From assembly GCA_003164815.1 (NCBI GenBank), contig PLUF01000095.1, positions 1 to 64,000 on the forward strand: 64,000 nucleotides of DNA, read 5' to 3'. Shown in pieces: positions 25,825 to 34,382 of this stretch (positions are counted from its first letter, which is position 1; every line of letters starts with the position of its first letter). The notes below the pieces were generated by a model that ran no database searches, was not told where the DNA came from, and saw nothing but the letters and a program-made list of their open reading frames with translations. The stretch comes from Candidatus Gagatemarchaeum stordalenia. Lineage in GTDB: Archaea > Thermoproteota > Nitrososphaeria > Nitrososphaerales > Gagatemarchaeaceae. The translations under genes were made by a program, and so were the position numbers.

Positions 25825-26655
25825 TTGGTCAAGCTCCTGAGAGACTCGCTGGGAGGCCTCCTCCCCCCTGGCCAGGCGCGCGCCCTCGAGACAGGGATAG
25901 ACATCATCGGGGACATCGCCATCGTGAAGCTCAGCGAGGAGGCCAAGGCGTCCGGCCCTGTAGTAGGCGAGGCGATAATGGCCTCGATGAAGAACGTCAA
26001 GGCGGTCTTCGACCAGGAAGGAGGGCTGGAGGGCGACTTCAGGCTGAGGCGACTCCGTCGCATCGCTGGGGAGGACAGAACCCTGACGCTCCACAGGGAG
26101 AACATGCTCAGGTTCAAGGTCGACGTCGAGAAGTGCTACTTCTCTCCCAGGCTCTCCACAGAGAGGGCCAGGATCGCGGACCTCGTCGAGGACGGGGAGG
26201 TCGTCCTGAACATGTTCGCCGGCGTGGGCCCGTACTCGATAACGATCGCGAAGAGGAAGAAGGCGGAGGTCTACAGCAACGAGCTGAACGAGACGGCGTA
26301 CCGCCTGCACCTGGAGAACAACAAGCTCAACAAAGTCGAGGCGAGGGTGAAGACGCTGAACCTTGACGCGATGGTCCTCCCCGACCACCTGAAGGTCAGG
26401 TTCGACAGGATCCTGATGCCCCACCCGTCCCAGTCCGACCGGTTCCTTGGGACCGCGAGGGCCCTCCTGAAGGAGGGAGGCTGGATACACTACTACAGGC
26501 ACGTCTCGGGTGCCGACATCGAGGAGGCCCGGGCGAACTTGAACGCCGAGCTGGGGAGGACCCTCGGCGACGGCGCCTCGTTCACCAGCAGGAAGGTGAG
26601 GGAGATCGGCCCGCACTACATCGAGCTGGTGGCAGACATTCAGGCGAATGCCTGA
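25825..26655 (+). CDS. Trm5-family tRNA (guanine-37) methyltransferase
   Basis: The 276-residue Rossmann enzyme matches the archaeal Trm5/Taw2 group. It has an N-terminal D2-like part (TGIDIIGDIAIVKL), the family signature DVEKCYFSPRLSTERARIA, SAM motif I NMFAGVGPYSI, and motif II YSNELNETAYRLH. The post-IV region reads DRILMPHPSQSDRFL; classic Trm5 has a catalytic Asn in a NLP-like motif there, so this enzyme may have a shifted activity. The helical C-terminus has GWIHYYRHV as in Trm5. TTG 25825 lies 15 bp after abcE1. Confidence 0.82.
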   Translation: MVKLLRDSLGGLLPPGQARALETGIDIIGDIAIVKLSEEAKASGPVVGEAIMASMKNVKAVFDQEGGLEGDFRLRRLRRIAGEDRTLTLHRENMLRFKVDVEKCYFSPRLSTERARIADLVEDGEVVLNMFAGVGPYSITIAKRKKAEVYSNELNETAYRLHLENNKLNKVEARVKTLNLDAMVLPDHLKVRFDRILMPHPSQSDRFLGTARALLKEGGWIHYYRHVSGADIEEARANLNAELGRTLGDGASFTSRKVREIGPHYIELVADIQANA

Positions 26656-27218
26656 CCCGACGCACGAACGCCGTGGGCGAGGAGCTTCGCCAGTCTCACC
26701 GGCTCGGGGACTCCACCCTGGAGGGTGAACGACTCGATCACCCGGAGAGCATCCAGCTCCGAGATGGAGGCCAGGCGGGCGTAGACCGTCTGTCCGGTCC
26801 TCAGTGCCACCCGGGTCCGCTCCTCCAGCGCCCTGTATCGGGCTAGCTTCCCCGCAGGGTCTTCGAACCGCAGCCTGATTGCCTCCTCGATCCCGGCCGA
26901 CTCCCGATAGGTCAGGCAGATGACGGGCCTGCCCGTCTTCTCCGCGACCGCGTCGACGTCGACTATGTTGTAGTGGCTGATAATGCAGCCGGAGAGCATT
27001 ATCGCGTTCACGTCCTTTCTGTCGAGGCGCCGGTTCATGCTTACTATCGAAGAGGTCGCGTCGTCGCCTCCCACGGTCGCCCGTCCGAGGCAGACTCCGT
27101 CAACGACGAGGTCCGACCTCATCACCACGCCCGCAAGGACCGAGCGGGAGTCGCCCTTGCGGAAGCTCTCCGCAATCCCTAGTACCCTGATGGCGCGCTT
27201 GTTCGGGTGGACCCTCAT
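26640..27218 (-). CDS. DUF99 family protein
   Basis: The 192-residue archaeal DUF99 protein begins with IRVLGIAESFRKGDSRSVLAGVVMRSD. VDGVCLGRATVGGDDATSSIV and IMLSGCIISHYNIVDVDAVAEKTGRPVICLTYRES follow, all typical of the family, which is remotely related to endonuclease V. The acidic residues could bind metal, but no activity is established to my knowledge. The 3' end overlaps the convergent Trm5-like gene by 16 bp. Start ATG 27218. Confidence 0.82.
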   Translation of the reverse strand: MRVHPNKRAIRVLGIAESFRKGDSRSVLAGVVMRSDLVVDGVCLGRATVGGDDATSSIVSMNRRLDRKDVNAIMLSGCIISHYNIVDVDAVAEKTGRPVICLTYRESAGIEEAIRLRFEDPAGKLARYRALEERTRVALRTGQTVYARLASISELDALRVIESFTLQGGVPEPVRLAKLLAHGVRASGQAFA

Positions 27219-27474
27219 CGAGAAAGTCGCTGGAGCCTCGCCTTAATACTGTTAGCGACGCTCAGCAGGCCCGGAGGCGGACTAGCCCGGAAGATTATCG
27301 AAAGGAGGCTCAGACAAATGCCTTCTCTTCATACAGAAATATTCGTAACTCTGATTCATCACTGCCCCCAAGTACCCGCGGGCCGTTTGGAGTATAAAGG
27401 ATTATTCGGGCTCGCGCTCCCTCGTAGAACGGGGACTCGGCCCCGCCGCGGCGCCCCAGCTGAGACCTGATACC

Positions 27475-28080
27475 TCAGATTATCACGAGCCCCTCGTCGA
27501 AACGGCTGACGGAGACCGCGAAGTCCCTCAGCGCGAAGATCGGCACGACCGGGACCCCGAGCGCCTCTTTCACGGGAGAGGCCAGGAGGGTGAGAATGAC
27601 CGGAAGGACCGGAGTCTTGACCTTCTTCTTCCTCTTGTAGAGCTCCGTCCTCTCGATCTGGCTCGCCGCCGCCTGCTCGAGGACCGAGCCCGAGAAGGAC
27701 TTGCCCCAGTGCTTGCAGTCGACGGAAAGGGCGAGCGTCTGGGACTCGGCGAAGATGTCCAGCTGCCTGCGGGGCTTGGTGAGCACGATGTTCGTCTTGA
27801 CGAGGTAGCCGCAGGCCTTCAGGACCCCAGCGCAGAAACCCTCGAACTCCTGCCACGTCAGCGAGGAGCTCACAGACTCTGGGCTCATCCCGCTCCGGAT
27901 GAGCGCTATTGCAGCGACGACCTGGTCGGGAACGAGCCCCGTCAGCCCGTGCTGCAGGTCGATCCCCATCTCGACAGAAAGGTCCTGGAGCACGTCGAGT
28001 GCTGGTCCCTCCCCGCCCGCCTTTCTGACGAGGATCTCGAACGGCCTCTCGGCCGCGGGGGGCAAGTCGTGTATGTCCAT
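27475..28080 (-). CDS. Mrr-like restriction-endonuclease-fold (PD-(D/E)xK) protein
   Basis: The 201-residue protein has LTWQEFEGFCAGVLKACGY, the Mrr/RecB-like entry helix, then RRQLDIFAES and LSVDCKHW. The latter two give the D...DxK catalytic set of PD-(D/E)xK nucleases. A following helix contains AAASQIERTELYKRKKK, and a strand LPVILTLLAS comes later. No methylase or ATPase partner is adjacent, so it may be a solitary DNA-repair or decay nuclease and not a restriction system. The ~255 bp upstream of its stop (27219-27474) shows no gene that I can support. Confidence 0.7.
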   Translation of the reverse strand: MDIHDLPPAAERPFEILVRKAGGEGPALDVLQDLSVEMGIDLQHGLTGLVPDQVVAAIALIRSGMSPESVSSSLTWQEFEGFCAGVLKACGYLVKTNIVLTKPRRQLDIFAESQTLALSVDCKHWGKSFSGSVLEQAAASQIERTELYKRKKKVKTPVLPVILTLLASPVKEALGVPVVPIFALRDFAVSVSRFDEGLVII

Positions 28081-28210
28081 GTGCAGAGAACCGGTGGGGA
28101 GATGCTTGTCCTATTTTAGGAGCGCGCGGAGAGAATGCTCTGAGACGGTTCGGAAAATCGGAGGAGGGTTCGGGGATGCCTGGTCGCCCGACCCCGTCTG
28201 ACGCGTGCCG

Positions 28211-30916
28211 TCAGTTCCCGAGAGACTTTACCGATGGACTCGAAGAGTAGCCGCGCCTGCGGTTCGATCCGAGAACTATTGCCGACGCAACCACGACCGC
28301 AACTATCATCACTCCACCGAGCACTGCCGGAGAGAGCGACGTCGAGCTGCTCGTCGACGAAGTCGTCGGGGGAGTGGTCGAAGTGGTAGCGCTGCTCGTT
28401 GTGGAAGCCGCGGTCGTCGTAGTCGCCGCACTTAGCTGGATCGTCTCAGTCAGCGGGTTGTAGAGCGTCGACCCCGAAGTTGCGGTGTAGATGGACAGCA
28501 CGTAGGTCCCTGGAGCCAGTGTCGACGGGATGGTCACTGAGACAGTCCCGGCGGAACTGGCTGTGTAGTTGCTCTGGAAGGCGACTGCGCCGTTGGCTAT
28601 CAGCTGGAGGGTCACTGTCGCGCCCGGCGCTGGTGAGGTCGTAGTCGAGCCCTCTACCGTCTGCAGCGCGGTCACGGTGATCGTCTGGCCCGGCGTCACG
28701 ACCGAGGGAATCTGTGCTTCTTGGCTCAGAAGCACCGGCGTCGCTCCCAATTCGGGTGACATGAGGTCTCCCCATGTGAATGCGGTGTTCTTCGTCAGCA
28801 CGGCATAGGCAGGAGAGGTGGATGGGGAGTACGAAGTAAGTATGAAGGGCCCGTTACCGATGATGCCCGTCCCATACTTACCGATGAAGGTCACCGCCGC
28901 GTTGTAGCCCGCCGCTGCCGAGGCCGACGAAACGAGGCTGACTCCTGTCAGCGTCTGCAGCGACGCGAACTCCGGCGGGACGTACGAGCTGGTCGCATAT
29001 GTCGAGAGTGCCGCCTTTAGGTTGGACACGTCGGTCGGGTTGACCAGGGAGAGCCACGGAAGGCTCTTATGATCCGCTCCGGATGTCGACCAGGCGTCCT
29101 TGCCGTTGGCGACCAGGTTGGCCATGCCAGCGTAGTCCTGCCATGGAAGGATGCCCTGGGCTCCGGTCGTTGGGGTGAAGGCGAAGAGCGCGCCCGCGGC
29201 GTTTATTCCGGCGTAGTACTGGTCAGGGTAGTAGAAGGTGGAGTAGACATCTACCGAGGTCGAGTTGATTATCTGCAGTCCCACGACGGTCTGCCAACTC
29301 GGACCGAATACGGCGGCCGAGTATCCGTCGTAGATCGGGCTGTTGGGGTTCTGAGTGACCTCACCGGCCAGTATGTACTGGTACAATATGTCCGCTAGCG
29401 TCAGCGGCTGACCGTCTTGCCAGGACTCGGCGAGCATCGGGGCGAAGTTCGCTATCACCGCCGTCTTGGCAGTGGTGCCTGAGGGCACGTTGACGAACTT
29501 GTCCTGGGTTGCGTTCATGACGACCGCACTGGTCGGGACGGCCACCGTCGATGTCGGGTTGTCGGCCTTCACGTCGAAGCCCCAGCCTACAGTGTACGGG
29601 TAGCCCGTGGACGGTTGATAGAATACCGGTGGGAACTGTATTGCCTCGGACCAGGTGACGCTGTAAGTGTCTGTGTATCCTCCGACCGGGTTGAGGGAAG
29701 AGGATGCCAGGTGGCGCACTCCGATGTTGGCCGTGCCCGAAGCGGTGTTCATGGTGAGGAACGAGAGCGCGTTGAGCAACGGGTCGTTCACGAAGTTCGT
29801 CGTGACCCCCTGGAGGGTTGGTGACGCCTCGTACGGCTCGAGAGACTGCGCAAGTCCTATCACGACCGCCGCCTTCACGCCGACACCCACTAGAGTGTTA
29901 AGGTCTGCGTCCCTCTGCTGGATGTTCGTGAAGTTGGTGGTGAAGAAGTTGAGTGCCTCGTTGTCTGCCGTGTTCAAGAGCGCGACGGTGGACGCCTGCT
30001 CCTTTGCGACGTCGTTGAACGCTCCAAAGGCAGGTCCCTGTGTGCTGCTGGCCGGGATCGCACCAGCTATTGGGGCGTAGAGCTCGGCGAAGCCCTCATC
30101 ATAGTAGCTGTAGGTGAACCCGTAGCTCGCGGGATAGATATCCCACGTCGCGTTGGCCGGGTCGGTTCCGTAGACGGCCGTCTCTACTGTCGTGAGGGTG
30201 CCGGGGATCAGGGTGACTGAGAACCCGACCTTCTGGAGCTGGGCGGCGAGGTAACCATCGTACGCGTGCCTCACCGGGTCATCAGTCCTGTCGAAGATGC
30301 TGATGACTATCGGCTGCCCCTTGTAGGACCACTGCGGGGTCGCTGTGGACTTGAAGGTCGCACCCTGCGCAATCAGCGCGGTGTATATCGTGGAGTTGGC
30401 GATGGTTACCGAGTCGGTGATGTTCGCGTATGGTGCTGTCGCCGTCGACGTCACTAGCTCGTCAGGCTCCCCGCCGTAGACTGAGACTGTCGGGATACCG
30501 TTGCCTCCGAGAAGGTTGTCGACGAAGTAATCTCTGTCGACGAGGTAGTTGAGCGCGAACCTCACCTGCTGGAACTGGAATGGGTTGAAGCCGTCTGCGG
30601 TGTTGGTCGGATTAATCTCGAGCCCATACCATGAAGCTGGCGTCTTGTACTGGTCGAAGGTCGAGGGGACGGTAGATGCCTCCGTCGGGGTCACGGCAAA
30701 GTCGTAGGCCTGAATCTTCCCTGCCGCCAAGTCAGAGATTCCGGATGAGTCAGCTCCGCCGTAATCGGTCAGCGTAATCGTGTTAAGCGACGCGCTCGAG
30801 GGAATCGTGATTGTTTGTCCGCGCGCAAGCGGGACCGCCGCGAGCGAAGAGAGTGTCAGTATCGGCAGGATCAGGAGGACTGAGAGAAGCTTTTTGTTTC
30901 TCAATACACTTGACAT
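28211..30916 (-). CDS. Peptide ABC transporter substrate-binding protein (family 5), membrane-anchored
   Basis: The protein has ~901 residues. Signal peptide KKLLSVLLILPILTLSSLAAVPLA is followed by a family-5 extracellular binding domain (TPASWYGLEINPTNT, QQVRFALNYLVDRDYF). Near residue 760 comes an Ig-like beta domain (GQTITVTALQTVEGS, GATVTLQLIANGAVAF), then a Ser/Thr-rich stalk and a C-terminal helix AVLGGVMIVAVVVASAIVLG with a basic tail. Archaeal binding proteins are often anchored this way. ATG 30916 lies ~32 bases from minus-strand TATA GTTAAATATGTC. TTG 30922 is an alternative. It is divergent from the permease-ATPase operon. Confidence 0.9.
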   Translation of the reverse strand: MSSVLRNKKLLSVLLILPILTLSSLAAVPLARGQTITIPSSASLNTITLTDYGGADSSGISDLAAGKIQAYDFAVTPTEASTVPSTFDQYKTPASWYGLEINPTNTADGFNPFQFQQVRFALNYLVDRDYFVDNLLGGNGIPTVSVYGGEPDELVTSTATAPYANITDSVTIANSTIYTALIAQGATFKSTATPQWSYKGQPIVISIFDRTDDPVRHAYDGYLAAQLQKVGFSVTLIPGTLTTVETAVYGTDPANATWDIYPASYGFTYSYYDEGFAELYAPIAGAIPASSTQGPAFGAFNDVAKEQASTVALLNTADNEALNFFTTNFTNIQQRDADLNTLVGVGVKAAVVIGLAQSLEPYEASPTLQGVTTNFVNDPLLNALSFLTMNTASGTANIGVRHLASSSLNPVGGYTDTYSVTWSEAIQFPPVFYQPSTGYPYTVGWGFDVKADNPTSTVAVPTSAVVMNATQDKFVNVPSGTTAKTAVIANFAPMLAESWQDGQPLTLADILYQYILAGEVTQNPNSPIYDGYSAAVFGPSWQTVVGLQIINSTSVDVYSTFYYPDQYYAGINAAGALFAFTPTTGAQGILPWQDYAGMANLVANGKDAWSTSGADHKSLPWLSLVNPTDVSNLKAALSTYATSSYVPPEFASLQTLTGVSLVSSASAAAGYNAAVTFIGKYGTGIIGNGPFILTSYSPSTSPAYAVLTKNTAFTWGDLMSPELGATPVLLSQEAQIPSVVTPGQTITVTALQTVEGSTTTSPAPGATVTLQLIANGAVAFQSNYTASSAGTVSVTIPSTLAPGTYVLSIYTATSGSTLYNPLTETIQLSAATTTTAASTTSSATTSTTPPTTSSTSSSTSLSPAVLGGVMIVAVVVASAIVLGSNRRRGYSSSPSVKSLGN

Positions 30917-30926
30917 TCGCAAGGCG

Positions 30927-30994
30927 TCTTAACAGCCTCTGACATATTTAACGCTTGGCCCGAGACCTTCAAAATCTTGCTAACTGTTAAAAGG
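30927..30994. promoter_or_regulatory. Divergent promoter of the peptide importer with an inverted repeat
   Basis: CTTAACAG (30928-30935) and CTGTTAA (30984-30990) form inverted arms around the leftward TATA GTTAAATATGTC (30942-30953). The rightward box GTTAAAAG (30986-30993) sits ~28 bases before ATG 31018 and overlaps one arm. A shared regulator is plausible. AAGGAGGCG follows the right box. Confidence 0.5.
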
Positions 30995-31017
30995 AGGCGC
31001 GCGCACGTTCGCTCGAA

Positions 31018-32070
31018 ATGGGGTACGCTCGTTTCATCGTGGGCAAGACGATTTCGTACGTCCTTGCGCTCTTTGGAGCGGTCTCCATCCTGTACGTAGC
31101 GCTCTTCCCCACGATGCAGAAGGTGATTGAGGCGTCCGCGGACGAAGCGGCGAGCGATTTCCAGCGGACACTCATAAAGGGTCACTCGGGGCTTAGTCTT
31201 GCTCAAATCCAGGCGTCCGTGGCCACATACAAGGCCTCATACCTGAGCGCCTTCGGATTCAACCAGCCGTTTCCGGTCAAGTACGCGCTACAGATGTCCA
31301 ACCTTTTCCAGTTCCACCTCGGGTCTGCGTTCTTCCTTCAGGCGCCCAATGGTTCCAAGCAGGTAATTGACATAATCGTCGCGTACCTCCCGAACACGAT
31401 CCTTCTCTTCACGACGGGGACGCTCCTCGTCGTCGCTGTCGGCGCGATCCTAGGACTGCTCGCCGCAAGGTCGGCCGGTGGAAAGTTAGACAGGTCCATC
31501 CCGATAATCGCAATTATTCACTCCAGCCTTCCAACGTGGTGGATAGGGTTCATCATGATAGCGTACTTCGCGTACTCCTTGAACATCCTCCCCTCGGGCG
31601 GCATCTCCTCGGTCCCGGCACCAACGGGACTCATCGCCCACTTCGCCGACCTCCTCTCCCACATGACGCTACCCCTAGCCTCCTTCTTCATCGTAAACGT
31701 GGGTGGGTTCGCCTATGTCATCCGAAGCCTCGCCGTCTCGACGATGGGAGAGGACTTTGTTACGACCGCCAGGGCGAGGGGGATGACAGAGAACAGGGTT
31801 CTGTTCAGGCACGTGCTGCGGACCGCCTCGCCGAGCATCGCCACACAATCAATCCTCGCGGTCGCAGGTTCATTCGGGGGGGCCATAACAACGGAAGTAG
31901 TCTTCAGGTGGCCCGGTATCGGGTACCTGACCTTCGCCGCGATAACCGCGAACGACCTCCCGGTCATTGTAGGTTCCACATTCATCCTGACGGTAATCCT
32001 CTTCTTGGGGCTCTACATAGGCGAGATGACCTACGGGCTTCTCGACCCCAGGATAAAGACAGGCGATTAG
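31018..32070 (+). CDS. dppB: Peptide ABC transporter permease (DppB-like)
   Basis: The 350-residue inner-membrane subunit has six helices. It has the EAA-type loop MGEDFVTTARARGMTENRVLFRHVLRTA and the C-terminal IGEMTYGLLDPRIKTG. An N-terminal first helix is followed by a ~90-residue external segment. It carries peptides delivered by the anchored binding protein. It is followed 3 bp later by dppC. Confidence 0.92.
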   Translation: MGYARFIVGKTISYVLALFGAVSILYVALFPTMQKVIEASADEAASDFQRTLIKGHSGLSLAQIQASVATYKASYLSAFGFNQPFPVKYALQMSNLFQFHLGSAFFLQAPNGSKQVIDIIVAYLPNTILLFTTGTLLVVAVGAILGLLAARSAGGKLDRSIPIIAIIHSSLPTWWIGFIMIAYFAYSLNILPSGGISSVPAPTGLIAHFADLLSHMTLPLASFFIVNVGGFAYVIRSLAVSTMGEDFVTTARARGMTENRVLFRHVLRTASPSIATQSILAVAGSFGGAITTEVVFRWPGIGYLTFAAITANDLPVIVGSTFILTVILFLGLYIGEMTYGLLDPRIKTGD

Positions 32071-32073
32071 AAG

Positions 32074-33444
32074 ATGAGCGACAAGCGCTCGGACAGGAGC
32101 TATGTGCGTGAATTGATGAAATCCAAGTCCGGACTGTTCGGGCTCGTCCTCCTAAGTCTCCTGCTGGTAACCTCGCTTTACGTCCTAATCACGATCCCCC
32201 AGTCCGAGGCGTACAAATGGGACAACCCCGGGGCCTGGCAGGGCAATCCGGTCTCCGCTCCTCCCGCCTGGGTCAATTACTTCGGCGAGGACGCCCCTAC
32301 GACCGTCAGCGTTCCTCTGACGGGCTGGACCCAGTCCGTCTCCGGCAGCATCTACACCTACACCGTGACCACTTCGTTGGTCTGGAACCACGCCGTCACC
32401 CCGAGCGACTTCTCGGTCACCCCGATCTTCAACGGCACCGCCTACGAGGTCTCGATCACGTGGACCAAGCCGGACGGTACATCGATACCCATAGTCCTCA
32501 CGTCTCCTAGCTCGGACAGTTTCTACGACCTCACGGCCTCCTCGATCCAGCAGAGCATCATTCCCTACATCCAAAGTCAGACCGACTCCTACTTGAGCTC
32601 GGTCTCGCCCCGCCAAGAGTTGGCGGCGCTCTTCAACAAGGGAGGCCCGAGCATACTGAACGACTCCGTTGAGCAGGGCACCTACGGGGTGACGGTCCAG
32701 GTAATCGCAGGCGCGCCACAATCGGTCTCCTCGCTCTCGAAGCTGTCGCTCGTTGGTGACTCCTACGGGTCGATGGGCACCGACAGCGTGGGAAGGCCCA
32801 TCAGCCTCGGCGTGCTCGCCGGGCTGCCGTGGGCGCTGGAGATAGGTATCATAAGTTCAATCGGCTCGGTGCTCGGAGGAGTCCTGTGGGGAGGCCTGTC
32901 GGGATTCTTCGGCGGCTGGAGGGACCAGCTCATGCAATGGGGCGCTCTCGTGATTCTGGCGCTCCCGGCCCTCGCGTTCCTTGTAGCCCTCTCCTACTCC
33001 ACTCCCCTCACCGTACTGAACGAGGCGTTAATCATCGCCGCCCTATCATGGCCGTTCTTCGCCATCCTAGCTAGGTCAGTGACGCTATCAATCAGGTCCC
33101 AGACCTATGTGGAGGCGGACAGGGCAATGGGGATCTCGTCCACGAGGTCGTTCTTCACCCATGTGCTGCCCCGGCTGACGCCCGTCACGATAGCGTACAC
33201 AGCCCTCAGCGTCCCCGCCGGCATCATCACCGCTGAGACGCTCGCGTTTCTGGGCATCGAACAAGGAAACATAATAACGTGGGGTGGAATCCTGAACGCA
33301 GCTATCACATTCGATGCCTCGGTGCACGGATGGTGGTGGTGGGTGCTCTTCCCGGGCATAATGATATTCGTGGCATCGGTCCCATTCGTCCTGGTGGGCT
33401 TTGCGCTCGATCGGATCGTCGCGCCGAGGGTCAGCGCGAAATGA
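32074..33444 (+). CDS. dppC: Peptide ABC transporter permease (DppC-like) with large external insert
   Basis: This 456-residue protein is far longer than the usual ~290. After the first helix, an Ala/Ser/Thr-rich extracellular insertion of ~170 residues (from about residue 50 to 225: WTQSVSGSIYTYTVTTS, VTPSDFSVTPIFNG) precedes the classic permease core. The core has GTDSVGRPISLGVLAGL and the EAA loop VEADRAMGISSTRSFFTHVLPRLTP. The insert may contact the anchored binding protein. dppD starts inside the stop (ATGA). Confidence 0.9.
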   Translation: MSDKRSDRSYVRELMKSKSGLFGLVLLSLLLVTSLYVLITIPQSEAYKWDNPGAWQGNPVSAPPAWVNYFGEDAPTTVSVPLTGWTQSVSGSIYTYTVTTSLVWNHAVTPSDFSVTPIFNGTAYEVSITWTKPDGTSIPIVLTSPSSDSFYDLTASSIQQSIIPYIQSQTDSYLSSVSPRQELAALFNKGGPSILNDSVEQGTYGVTVQVIAGAPQSVSSLSKLSLVGDSYGSMGTDSVGRPISLGVLAGLPWALEIGIISSIGSVLGGVLWGGLSGFFGGWRDQLMQWGALVILALPALAFLVALSYSTPLTVLNEALIIAALSWPFFAILARSVTLSIRSQTYVEADRAMGISSTRSFFTHVLPRLTPVTIAYTALSVPAGIITAETLAFLGIEQGNIITWGGILNAAITFDASVHGWWWWVLFPGIMIFVASVPFVLVGFALDRIVAPRVSAK

Positions 33445-34382
33445 CGTCCCTTCTGGAGACCAAGGGTCTCAGAATCTACTTCTCCTCGCCTCGGGGCGAC
33501 GTCAGAGTGGTGGAAGAGGTCGACCTTCACGTCGACCAAGGCGAGATCGTCGGGCTAGCAGGAGAGAGCGGCTCCGGCAAGAGCACGCTCGCCCTCGGGG
33601 TAATGCGCCTGATCGGCACGCCGGGAAGGATAGCTGGTGGCGAGATCAGGTTCAACGGTACGGACATCCTCGCGCTCAAACCCGACGAGTTCAGGGTGCA
33701 GTACAGATGGTCCAAGCTGTCCATGGTCTTCCAAGGCTCCATGAACGGTTTCACCCCCGTCTTCACGATTGGTTCACAGATCCAGGAAGTCCTCAAGATA
33801 CACGGCCACGAGACGAGCGAGCTCGCCGTCAGGAAGCTGCTGCAGATGGTCGAACTCGATGAGAGCATCGCGGTGAGGTATCCCCACGAGCTCTCCGGAG
33901 GTCAGAAGCAGCGGGCCTTCATAGCGATGGCGCTCGCCCTCGACCCGCAGCTCCTCATCGCGGACGAGCCGACCACGGCGCTCGACGTCATCACGCAGGC
34001 GAAGATCATGAACCTCTTGAAGAGGCTGAGGACCGAGATGGGCATCTCGATTCTGCTGATAACGCACGACCTCGCGCTTCTCTCGGAGGCGGTGGACAGG
34101 CTTTACATCATGTATGCAGGGAGGGTCGTCGAGGATGGGCCGTCCAACTCCCTCTTCGCAAAGCCGAAGCACCCCTACACTCAGGGACTGATCTCGTCGA
34201 CACCAACACTCAAGACCGAGCAGATTAGAGGGATACCTGGTTTCATGCCGGACTTGGCCAACCCGGGAGAGATGTGCAGCTTCAGCCTCAGATGTCCTTT
34301 TGTCATGGAGGTCTGCAAGACCGAGAGGCCGAGATTGGGGAAGGTGGATGGTGGAGAAGAGGTTGCCTGCTGGCTCTACTGA
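33441..34382 (+). CDS. dppD: Peptide ABC transporter ATPase (DppD-like)
   Basis: The 313-residue ABC ATPase has Walker A AGESGSGKST, signature LSGGQKQRAFIAMAL, Walker B LLIADEPTTALD and the oligopeptide-transporter C-terminal Cys-rich block CSFSLRCPFVMEVCKTERP, which holds a 4Fe-4S-like or zinc knuckle in this family. ATG 33441 overlaps the dppC stop by 4 bases, so it is coupled; the open frame further up is not in register with homologues. Confidence 0.93.
   Translation: MTSLLETKGLRIYFSSPRGDVRVVEEVDLHVDQGEIVGLAGESGSGKSTLALGVMRLIGTPGRIAGGEIRFNGTDILALKPDEFRVQYRWSKLSMVFQGSMNGFTPVFTIGSQIQEVLKIHGHETSELAVRKLLQMVELDESIAVRYPHELSGGQKQRAFIAMALALDPQLLIADEPTTALDVITQAKIMNLLKRLRTEMGISILLITHDLALLSEAVDRLYIMYAGRVVEDGPSNSLFAKPKHPYTQGLISSTPTLKTEQIRGIPGFMPDLANPGEMCSFSLRCPFVMEVCKTERPRLGKVDGGEEVACWLY

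Noticed and set aside
23848-26616. A 922-codon open frame on the minus strand
   Set aside because: It is a shadow of abcE1 and the Trm5-like gene, caused by GC-rich third positions. Its protein is full of Arg/Leu/Val with no motif.
28211-30916. A CRISPR array suspected from Ser/Thr-coded repeats
   Set aside because: The repeats are coding, short and not regularly spaced; no cas gene is present anywhere in the window.
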